Part shown: in pieces, positions 6,914 through 12,518 of the stretch
How the letters are laid out: the number at the start of each line of letters is the position of its first letter
How positions within the stretch are numbered: the first letter of the stretch is position 1
Assembly (NCBI GenBank): GCA_023386835.1
Contig: JAEWIY010000058.1
Coordinates: 1 to 12,518, forward strand
Length of the DNA stretch: 12,518 nt
Direction: 5' to 3'
Origin: Verrucomicrobiota bacterium
GTDB taxonomy: Bacteria > Verrucomicrobiota > Verrucomicrobiia > Opitutales > Opitutaceae
Notes under the pieces: model-generated
What the model saw: the letters and a program-made list of their open reading frames with translations, nothing else
What the model was told of the DNA's origin: nothing
Database searches by the model: none
Position numbers and translations under genes: made by a program

Positions 6914-7325
6914 GCGCAGGGTTCCGGACAATGGCGGCAACGGCCATCGCGGCGGTGTCGGAATGCGACAGCGAAACAATGATATCAGTGCCCCCCACCT
7001 CGCGCAGGAGCAGCTCGCCTTTCTCGTCCAACCGCACCAGCGGCTCGTGGCGGGCCCCGTGATAAATCGAGATCGAACGCCAGCCAAGCTCCGCGCCGAT
7101 GCCCGTCGTGAAGCACTTTGACACGGCTTCCTTGGCAGCGAACCGCGCGGCGAAGTGCTTGTATGGATACTTCATGCCTTCGCAGTACGCACGTTCTTCG
7201 TCCGTAAAGACGCGCCGGAGAAACCGCTCGCCCTGTCGTTCGCACACCCCACGCACGCGTTCGACCTCGATGAGGTCACAGCCCAGACCAATCAGAATGC
7301 CACCAGGCGGGAGATGCAGGTTCAC
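6906..7325 (-). CDS. acpS: Holo-[acyl-carrier-protein] synthase AcpS
   Basis: AcpS transfers 4'-phosphopantetheine from CoA to the serine of apo-ACP, activating it for fatty-acid synthesis. The protein is 139 aa, slightly above the usual 120-130 because of about eight extra N-terminal residues. Motifs: LIGLGCDLIEVERV with Mg ligand Asp17, FTDEERAYC, RFAAKEAVSKCF with Glu66 (equivalents of E. coli D9 and E58), and IIVSLSHSDTAAMAVAA near the C-terminus. The GTG at 7325 is the only conventional start before the first motif, and no Shine-Dalgarno sequence precedes it. The stop lies inside the start of the downstream membrane-protein gene. It is the probable first gene of the acpS-membrane protein-nnr-dprA cluster and is divergent from the VC0807-family gene. 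Confidence 0.96.
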   Translation of the reverse strand: MNLHLPPGGILIGLGCDLIEVERVRGVCERQGERFLRRVFTDEERAYCEGMKYPYKHFAARFAAKEAVSKCFTTGIGAELGWRSISIYHGARHEPLVRLDEKGELLLREVGGTDIIVSLSHSDTAAMAVAAIVRNPAHG

Positions 7326-7559
7326 AGCGACGAGCCGACAAAACGGACAAATCCGTACGGTGAGAAGCTAAACTTCAACCGCAACCCCGGCAGCGCTCGT
7401 GAGCTCGGCTTGAAGCGTCCGACGCGCACCGGATTCGGCCGCGGCTGCTACTCGACGCGCCAAGCCTGGACCGGCAAACCCGGTGGGCTGACGCCACCCC
7501 TTCGGCGGCTGGCCACTATTTTCTTCCGGACCTCCGACCGCTTCGTTTGCATGCCGCCC
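7326..7559. other. Divergent spacer with palindromes and repeat-like GC-rich block
   Basis: These 234 bp separate divergent acpS and the membrane-protein gene. Near acpS there is ACGGA (7343-7347) / TCCGT (7352-7356), a 5-bp stem with a 4-nt loop, overlapping the 8-bp palindrome CCGTACGG (7353-7360). Such positions, 18-35 bp before the acpS start, suit an operator. The middle (about 7430-7510) is strongly GC-rich, with GGCCGCGGCTGCTAC and a GGTGG/CCACC stem near 7482-7498, and has the look of a dispersed intergenic repeat. No convincing promoter hexamers were found. The plus-strand frame of the downstream gene stays open through here, but its translation looks non-coding. Confidence 0.35.
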
Positions 7560-8267
7560 ATGTCCCGCCCTCCGCCGAAGCGTGAAAACCTGCTTCTCAC
7601 GCTCGCCTGCAACATCCTGATCCCCTCGCTCATCCTGACGAAACTGAGCACGCCCGAGCGCTTGGGACCAGAAAAGGGGCTGATCGTGGCCCTGGCGTTT
7701 CCGCTCGTTTACGGCGTCTGGGATTTTGCGCGCCGGCGGCAGACGAACTTCGTCTCGGTCATTGGTTTCATCAGCGTGCTGCTCACCGGCGGACTGGGGC
7801 TGATGCAGGTCGACGGGCTCTGGTTCGCGGTCAAGGAGGCGGCGGTGCCCGCCGTGATCGGTTTCGCCGTCTGGGCGTCGATGTACTCGAGGCGGCCGCT
7901 GGTCCGGCAATTCCTCTTCAACGAACAGGTGATCGACGTGCCGCGGGTCGAGGCAGCGCTGGATGCGCGCGGCAACCGGGCTCGTTTCGAGGTGCTGCTG
8001 GCCAACGCGAGCTACTGGCTTGTGGCTTCGTTCCTGGTCAGCGCGGCCCTTAATTTCGCCCTCGCTCGCTGGCTGCTGCGCAGCCCCGCCGGCTCACCGG
8101 AGTTCAACGCAGAACTCGGACGGATGAATCTCCTGAGCTGGCCGGTGATCGTGGTGCCCACAATGGCCATGAGCCTGTTCGCCCTCTGGCGGCTGCTCAG
8201 TGGCATCACACACCTGAGCGGGCTCAAGTTCGAGGACGTGTTTCACGCCGACGCTAAGAAAAGCTGA
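7560..8267 (+). CDS. VC0807-family six-TM membrane protein, function unknown
   Basis: The sequence resembles the VC0807 family of small inner-membrane proteins with no established function. From the ATG at 7560 it is 235 aa. Six hydrophobic segments can be seen: about 11-29 (LLLTLACNILIPSLILTKL), 38-56, 64-84 (FVSVIGFISVLLTGGLGL), 88-108, 151-172 and 190-213. Conserved-looking features are the FARRR motif after TM2, VKEAAVPAVIG in TM4, and the amphipathic stretch RRPLVRQFLFNEQVIDVPRVEAAL (about 111-134) between TM4 and TM5, probably cytoplasmic. An ATG at 7551 would add three residues (MPP); neither start has a Shine-Dalgarno sequence. It is alone on its strand, divergent from acpS and convergent with gltA. 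Family membership is by pattern recognition; a transport or stress role would be guesswork. Confidence 0.82.
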   Translation: MSRPPPKRENLLLTLACNILIPSLILTKLSTPERLGPEKGLIVALAFPLVYGVWDFARRRQTNFVSVIGFISVLLTGGLGLMQVDGLWFAVKEAAVPAVIGFAVWASMYSRRPLVRQFLFNEQVIDVPRVEAALDARGNRARFEVLLANASYWLVASFLVSAALNFALARWLLRSPAGSPEFNAELGRMNLLSWPVIVVPTMAMSLFALWRLLSGITHLSGLKFEDVFHADAKKS

Positions 8268-8327
8268 ATGCGTACACGGGTCCAAGCGGCCCGGGTTCGC
8301 GTTCCCCCCTTCCCCGTCTCCATGCCC

Positions 8328-8353
8328 GGCGCTGCGGCGGTTCGCGCAGCGCC
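8328..8353 (-). terminator. Strong hairpin after gltA, likely bidirectional terminator
   Basis: GGCGCTGCG (8328-8336) pairs perfectly with CGCAGCGCC (8345-8353), a 9-bp GC stem with an 8-nt loop. It begins 9 nt beyond the gltA stop and lies 60 bp after the stop of the convergent plus-strand gene. The minus strand has TTTT just before the stem rather than after it, so it does not have the standard terminator form, but the position between convergent genes makes a terminator or 3'-end stabiliser the best reading. Confidence 0.5.
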
Positions 8354-8362
8354 TCTCCAAAA

Positions 8363-9664
8363 TTATCCGCGGCGGTTCGCGATCGGGATGAAGTCGCGCT
8401 TCACCGGACCGGTGTAGATCTGCCGCGGGCGATAGATCTTCATCTTCGGATTCGCGGCGACCTCACGCCACTGCGCGATCCAGCCGGGCATGCGGCCGAT
8501 GGCGAACATCACCGTGAACATGTTCACCGGGATGCCGAGCGCGCGCATGATCAGGCCGGAGTAGAAGTCGACGTTTGGATACAGCTTGCGCGAGATGAAG
8601 TAGTCGTCGCTCAACGCGACTTCCTCGAGCTTCATCGCGATGTTGAGCAACGGATCGTTGTCGATGCCGAGGCTGGCCAGCGCGCGGTAGAAGCTCGCCT
8701 TGATGATCTTCGCGCGCGGATCGTAGTTCTTGTACACGCGATGACCGAAGCCCATCAGCCGCGCGCCTTTGCCCTCCTTCGCGGCGGCAATGAACTTCGT
8801 GCCGTCGTCGCCGGCGGCGTGGATCGACTCGAGCATCTCGAGCACCGCCTGGTTGGCGCCACCGTGCAGCGGGCCCCAGAGCGCATTCACGCCAGCGGAG
8901 ATCGAGGCAAAGAGGTTCGCGCCCGCCGAAGCGACCATCCGCACCGTCGAGGTGGAACAGTTCTGTTCGTGATCGGCGTGCAGCAGGAGGAACAGGTTCA
9001 ACGCCTGCGCGACTTCCGGCTTCGCGATGTATTCCTCGTAGGGTTTCGAGAACATCAGGTGCAGGAAGTTCTCGCAGTACGGCAGCTTCGGATTCGGGTG
9101 GTTGAACGGCAGCCCGCGGCTCACCCGATAGGTGTGCGCCGTGATCGTCCGAACTTTCGAAATCGCGATCGCGACCGCTTCGTCAAAGTACTCGAGGTCA
9201 CGTTGGTGGTTGTTCGACGCGATGTGCGGGTAGTAGGCACCGAGCGCGTTCATCGTCGACGACAGCACCGCCATCGGGTGCGCATCGCGCGGGAAGTTCT
9301 GAATGAACCGCAGCATGCCCTCCCGCAGCGGCGCCTCCTGCGTCAACAACGCCGAAAAACGCGCGCGCTGGTCCGCCGTCGGAAGCTCCCCATGGATGAC
9401 AAGATAGGCCGATTCGATGAAGTTGGAGTGCTCCGCGAGCTGCTCGATCGGGTAACCGCGGTAACGCAGGATACCCGCTTCACCGTCGATGTAAGTGATG
9501 GCGCTCTGGCAGGAGCCGGTGTTGCCAAACCCCTCGTCGTAGGTGATGTACCCCGTGTCAGACCGTAACGAGCGCGCATCGATGGCCTTTTCGCCTTCGG
9601 AGCCGATCATGATCGGCAGTTGCAGCTCCTGGTCATCGATCTTAAGGGTAGCGGTCTTCGCCAT
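8363..9664 (-). CDS. gltA: Citrate synthase (type II, hexameric form)
   Basis: The enzyme condenses oxaloacetate and acetyl-CoA to citrate, opening the TCA cycle. The protein is 433 aa (E. coli GltA is 427). Signature parts are the small N-terminal beta domain (1-55) typical of Gram-negative hexameric enzymes, the GILRYRGYPIEQLAE motif (64-78), LHADHEQNCSTSTVR with His232, WGPLHGGANQ with catalytic His267, GFGHRVYKNYDPRA with His308, and NVDFYSG with catalytic Asp366. These align to E. coli H229, H264, H305 and D362. The ATG at 9664 is chosen because MAKTATLKIDDQ starts the beta domain; the open frame upstream is not citrate-synthase-like and holds a leader hairpin. No Shine-Dalgarno sequence is visible. 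It is a single-gene unit by context: a 236-bp gap precedes it and a hairpin follows. NADH inhibition would be usual for this type but is not provable here. Confidence 0.98.
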   Translation of the reverse strand: MAKTATLKIDDQELQLPIMIGSEGEKAIDARSLRSDTGYITYDEGFGNTGSCQSAITYIDGEAGILRYRGYPIEQLAEHSNFIESAYLVIHGELPTADQRARFSALLTQEAPLREGMLRFIQNFPRDAHPMAVLSSTMNALGAYYPHIASNNHQRDLEYFDEAVAIAISKVRTITAHTYRVSRGLPFNHPNPKLPYCENFLHLMFSKPYEEYIAKPEVAQALNLFLLLHADHEQNCSTSTVRMVASAGANLFASISAGVNALWGPLHGGANQAVLEMLESIHAAGDDGTKFIAAAKEGKGARLMGFGHRVYKNYDPRAKIIKASFYRALASLGIDNDPLLNIAMKLEEVALSDDYFISRKLYPNVDFYSGLIMRALGIPVNMFTVMFAIGRMPGWIAQWREVAANPKMKIYRPRQIYTGPVKRDFIPIANRRG

Positions 9665-9672
9665 ACCGGGCG

Positions 9673-9697
9673 AAGCAGAGCAAAAAGCGCTCCGCTT
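9673..9697 (-). promoter_or_regulatory. Leader hairpin immediately before gltA start
   Basis: In the minus-strand transcript AAGCGGAGC pairs with GCTCTGCTT over nine positions (eight Watson-Crick, one G-U) around a 7-nt U-rich loop, ending 8 nt before the gltA ATG. The hairpin occupies the place where a ribosome-binding site would be and none is otherwise visible. A role in translation control or mRNA stability is inferred. The U's are in the loop, so it is not a standard terminator. Confidence 0.4.
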
Positions 9698-9900
9698 GCA
9701 ATCAAAGTCACCCTCTGAAGAACGGCTTTCGCGCAGCATTAGCCGGCCGGTGCTCGCCGGTTAGCCTGGCGAATCCAATCCGCCTCGCCCGCAGGGGTTT
9801 GAGCCGGATGAAACGCGCCTGCTGAAGCTCGTGGTGGCTCGCGCCACTGCCGCACCGTCCGGCCTCGGCCTGATAAACAACGCCGGCCGGTTGCGTTAAC
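9698..9900. other. gltA/hisH intergenic region
   Basis: No gene is seen between the hisH stop and the gltA leader. It holds a perfect 5-bp stem GTGGC/GCCAC (9834-9847) whose loop reads GCGA, a GNRA-type tetraloop, on the minus strand. It also holds a weak AACGC/GCGTT hairpin (about 9880-9897) followed by a short T-rich stretch just after the hisH stop, a possible weak terminator. The gltA promoter must lie here or in the adjoining leader, but no hexamer pair stands out. Confidence 0.3.
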
Positions 9901-10551
9901 TCACACGACGGTCAACGCGCCGGCGGCCACGCCAACAAAGTTGCGGTAGATCTGCAGGCCCTTGGCCTGGCTCTTCTCCGGGTGGAACTGCGTCGCGAAG
10001 CAACGCCCGCGCGCAATCGCCGCCGTAAAGCGACCGCCGTAATCGCACTCGGCCAGCACGAGCGACTGATCCGCCGGCACACAGTGGTAGCTGTGCACGA
10101 AGTAGAACGCATCGCCGTCCTTCAGCCTGTTGGCCAACGGCGACTCCGGTTGCACAAAATGCACGCCATTCCACCCCATGTGCGGGATCTTGAACTCCGC
10201 CGGTCGCTGGAAGCGCCGCACTTCGCCCGGGAAGATCCCCAGTCCGGTCACGTCGCCCTCTTCGGATCGCTCAAACAGGGCCTGCATGCCGAGGCACACG
10301 CCCAAGAACGGCCGATCGGCCTCAATCCATTCCCGCACCAGCGCCGCCAGGTCGGTCGTTCGCAACGCCGCCACACAGTCGCGCAACGCTCCCACACCGG
10401 GCAACACGAGCCCCGCCGCCTCGTCGGCCGCCTTCGCCTCCGTCAACGTCTGCACCACGTGCGGCCGGGCGCCAGCGGCCTCCAGCGCCTTGGTGACGCT
10501 GCGGAGGTTGCAGATCCCGGTGTCGACAACAGCTATGATGGGAGACGACAT
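9901..10551 (-). CDS. hisH: Imidazole glycerol phosphate synthase, glutaminase subunit HisH
   Basis: HisH hydrolyses glutamine and channels ammonia to HisF, which forms imidazole glycerol phosphate and AICAR in histidine synthesis. The protein is 216 aa from the ATG at 10551 (an adjacent ATG at 10554 would add one Met), near the usual 200. Motifs: IIAVVDTGICNLRSV at the N-terminus, GLVLPGVGAL, GVCLGMQ with nucleophile Cys86, KIPHMGWNGV at the HisF interface, YFVHSY, and ATQFHPEKSQ with His190 and Glu192. These separate it from PabA/TrpG amidotransferases. HisF and other his genes are not adjacent. Upstream on the same strand is the metal ATPase, across a 129-bp gap that contains only a weak bulged hairpin (10652-10670) and no gene. 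Confidence 0.97.
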   Translation of the reverse strand: MSSPIIAVVDTGICNLRSVTKALEAAGARPHVVQTLTEAKAADEAAGLVLPGVGALRDCVAALRTTDLAALVREWIEADRPFLGVCLGMQALFERSEEGDVTGLGIFPGEVRRFQRPAEFKIPHMGWNGVHFVQPESPLANRLKDGDAFYFVHSYHCVPADQSLVLAECDYGGRFTAAIARGRCFATQFHPEKSQAKGLQIYRNFVGVAAGALTVV

Positions 10552-10680
10552 CATCACCGCCACCGTAGGCGCACCCCGCGTTCGCGCCACCGGAAAATTC
10601 AGGCCGGCAGTTCCCGCGAGAGGCAGCGCCTCGCCCACCCGACCCGGTTGGCGCCCGTCAACAAACGGCGTCGCAGGCGC

Positions 10681-12518
10681 TTAATCCGCGTTTCGCGTGA
10701 CTCGCCAAACCCCGCGCATGCCAAAACCGACGATTGCGAGGGTCGCCAAGGAGCTGAGCGGCATCAGCACCGCGGCGAAGAGAGGATTCATCAATCCTGA
10801 GACCGCCAAGCTCACCGCGGTCAAGTTGTACGCCACCATGAAGACCAGAAGGAAGAGGTGGGTCTGGTGTCGCGCGTCATTGACCTCGAAGAGCGCCCGC
10901 AAGCCCCCCACACCCCGGCCGAGGTAATAAAAGTCCGCCTTCTGCTCGAGCACTCCGCGGTGGACCACCGGCGTGCCGCGACACAGCGCCGCGTCAAAGG
11001 CCAGGCTGTCATTGGCTCCGTCACCGAGCATCAGCGCATCATTCGCGCCATGCTCGAGCAACCAGGCCGCCTTCGCCTGGGGTGTCTGCTCACCGTAGGC
11101 GTGGTCCAGCGGCAAACCCAGCGTACCGGCCAGCGCCGTCACCTTCTCCTGGCGATCTCCACTGAGAATGAACGCCTGCAAACCGCGTCGGCTCAGCGCC
11201 GCGATTTCGTCCCGTGCGTCCGCCCGGGCACAATCCGCGAAGACGAACCGGGCCTGGGTTAGTCCCTGCCAGGCCAGCACGGTCGCGCCATCAGCCGGAC
11301 CCTCATCACTCCAGCCCGCGCGGCCCAAGGTCCAGCCGCCCATTCGCACTCCGTTGCCCACACACTCCTCCACCGGCTGGTCAACCACTGCGGTGTCCCG
11401 CGGCCCCAGGTCGCGTTCCACCAGCGCCTCCAGCAACGCGCGACTGACCGGGTGAGGATTGTCACACACCAGGGAATACAGCGCCGTCCGCCCGGCGGGT
11501 TTGAGGGCGTGCAGGCTCTCCGGGTTCTGCAGCACCGGCGTCTCGAGCGTCAGCGTTCCGGTCTTGTCGAACACCAGCTTGCGCACCGCCGCGAGTCGCG
11601 GCCACAAGTCCGCTGCTCGCACGAACACGCCCCGGCGGCGCAGTGCGACGGTCGCCATCTCATCCGCCAGCGGAAACGCCAGGCCGAGCGCGCACGGGCA
11701 CGATACAACCAGCACGGCCGTCACGACGGCGCCCGTTTGCAACGCGTCCCCGGTTTTCCACCACCAGCCGATGCCGGCCAGCAACGCCACGGCGAAGATC
11801 GCGACCAAGTAAACCTGGATCACGCGTTCCACCAACCGGTGACGGTGATCGGGCCGCTCCACCGGCTGCAACAACTGCGCCAGCAGCGACTGCTCCCAGC
11901 CCTGCGTCGCCACCACACGGATACTGTCCCGCCCGACGTTCTGCGCGCCCGCCAGCACGGCTTGCCCCTGCCGCAGCACGCGGGCGTCGGATTCACCATT
12001 GATCCAGGCCAGGCTGACCTCCGCCTCCGCGCTTTCCAGCCGCCCTTCCACCGGCACATTCTGGCCCATCGGGATCGAAAAACAGTCACCGGGGCGCAGC
12101 GCCTCGGGCGAAACCTCCCGCGAAGTTCCATCTTCCATGTGCACCGTCACGCGCGGTGGGGTCGGCTGATGCCGGAGCAACCGGCGCTGGTTGCGCTCAA
12201 TCGCCGCCACCTGCGCCCACCGGCCCACGAGCATCAGGAGAATGAACCCGCTGACAAAATCGAAGTAGGCGTACTCCTCGCGACCGCTGATCCAACCGTA
12301 GAACGAGCCGACGTAAGCGCCCACGATGCCCACCGCGATCGGCAGGTCGATGTGCAACGCCCGTTCGCGCAACGCCCGGACCGCCCGTGCCAGGAAATAG
12401 CCGCCGCCCGCCAGCAGGCTGAGCGTGCCGAACCCCATCGACAACGTGCTGAAGAGGTGCGCGTAGGTGAACGTCGCCTCCATGCCGAAATACGTCGGCA
12501 GGGTGAACAGCATGACAT
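10681..12518 (-). CDS. Copper-type P1B ATPase (CcoI/CopA-like), N-terminus outside window
   Basis: This ATP-driven inner-membrane pump probably moves Cu(+), and by similarity may serve cytochrome cbb3 oxidase assembly (CcoI/FixI). The gene is partial: the frame is open at the right edge and about 610 residues from the Met at 12513 are seen, starting in the first TM pair. The expected N-terminal metal-binding domain lies beyond the edge. Counting from that Met: TM helices about 1-45, 54-75 and 83-100; actuator domain about 115-210 with INGES (171-175) in place of the usual TGES; TM 229-250; TM 258-282 with the CPC copper site (272-274); DKTGTLT with phosphorylated Asp316; NPHP (352-355, His354); ILSGDR; GDGAND (497-502); and two final helices (552-573, 576-598) with YN and MPLSS. 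No ccoS follows; hisH does. Cu(+) specificity rests on CPC plus YN/MxxSS. Confidence 0.93.
   Translation of the reverse strand, partial: VMLFTLPTYFGMEATFTYAHLFSTLSMGFGTLSLLAGGGYFLARAVRALRERALHIDLPIAVGIVGAYVGSFYGWISGREEYAYFDFVSGFILLMLVGRWAQVAAIERNQRRLLRHQPTPPRVTVHMEDGTSREVSPEALRPGDCFSIPMGQNVPVEGRLESAEAEVSLAWINGESDARVLRQGQAVLAGAQNVGRDSIRVVATQGWEQSLLAQLLQPVERPDHRHRLVERVIQVYLVAIFAVALLAGIGWWWKTGDALQTGAVVTAVLVVSCPCALGLAFPLADEMATVALRRRGVFVRAADLWPRLAAVRKLVFDKTGTLTLETPVLQNPESLHALKPAGRTALYSLVCDNPHPVSRALLEALVERDLGPRDTAVVDQPVEECVGNGVRMGGWTLGRAGWSDEGPADGATVLAWQGLTQARFVFADCARADARDEIAALSRRGLQAFILSGDRQEKVTALAGTLGLPLDHAYGEQTPQAKAAWLLEHGANDALMLGDGANDSLAFDAALCRGTPVVHRGVLEQKADFYYLGRGVGGLRALFEVNDARHQTHLFLLVFMVAYNLTAVSLAVSGLMNPLFAAVLMPLSSLATLAIVGFGMRGVWRVTRNAD

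Noticed and set aside
7155..7559. N-terminal extension of the VC0807-family gene
   Set aside because: The open frame upstream of the ATG runs antisense into acpS and has no hydrophobic or family-like sequence. The family pattern starts at about 7560.
8741..9568. Plus-strand open frame opposite gltA
   Set aside because: Antisense shadow with Arg/Val/His-rich translation. The citrate synthase on the minus strand is complete with all catalytic residues.
10552..10680. Possible ccoS gene after the copper ATPase
   Set aside because: No short ORF with a TM segment and a YDDLD-like tail can be read on the minus strand in this gap.
9982..10800. Plus-strand open frame opposite hisH and the ATPase end
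   Set aside because: Basic, low-complexity translation; the minus strand carries recognised genes across the interval.
1..12518. tRNA, rRNA, CRISPR array, insertion sequence or prophage
   Set aside because: No cloverleaf-like segment, no direct-repeat array, no terminal inverted repeats flanking a transposase and no phage gene was seen; nearly all DNA is covered by housekeeping genes.

Overview
The window is a GC-rich, gene-dense stretch of bacterial chromosome made of housekeeping genes. I see no phage, transposon, CRISPR array, tRNA or rRNA, and no sign of recent transfer. The gene set is nrdR, a fused Nnr, acpS, dprA, a hexameric-type citrate synthase, and a VC0807-type membrane protein. 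With the high GC and scarce Shine-Dalgarno sequences, this suggests a Gram-negative, most likely a member of the Verrucomicrobiota (Opitutaceae-like). That placement is inference from protein character, not a computed result.

Layout, left to right. A strong intrinsic terminator (13-56) ends a plus-strand unit lying outside the window. Next is tgt on the minus strand, divergent from a pabA/trpG-type glutamine amidotransferase on the plus strand. The spacer between them holds two inverted repeats. Plus-strand genes continue with nrdR, an unrecognised 169-aa protein whose start overlaps the nrdR stop (ATGA), and a HIT-family hydrolase. The HIT gene converges on a minus-strand cluster transcribed acpS -> small single-pass membrane protein -> nnr (bifunctional NAD(P)HX repair) -> dprA. 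A 234-bp spacer divides acpS from a divergent plus-strand six-TM VC0807-family protein. That gene converges on gltA (citrate synthase), with a 9-bp GC-rich hairpin between them. Further right, all on the minus strand, are hisH and a copper-type P1B ATPase whose N-terminus runs off the window.

How the genes relate. They serve tRNA modification (tgt), folate or tryptophan precursor supply (pabA/trpG), control of ribonucleotide reductase (nrdR), ACP activation and cofactor repair (acpS, nnr), handling of incoming DNA (dprA), the TCA cycle (gltA), histidine/purine metabolism (hisH) and copper transport. Only acpS/membrane protein/nnr/dprA and nrdR/169-aa protein look like real transcription units.

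I do not find an obvious undescribed system. The points most worth a second look are: a Tgt that lacks two of its three zinc-binding cysteines, the unrecognised protein translationally coupled to nrdR, the membrane protein interlocked with acpS, a leader hairpin just before the gltA start, and the repeat-like acpS/VC0807 spacer.
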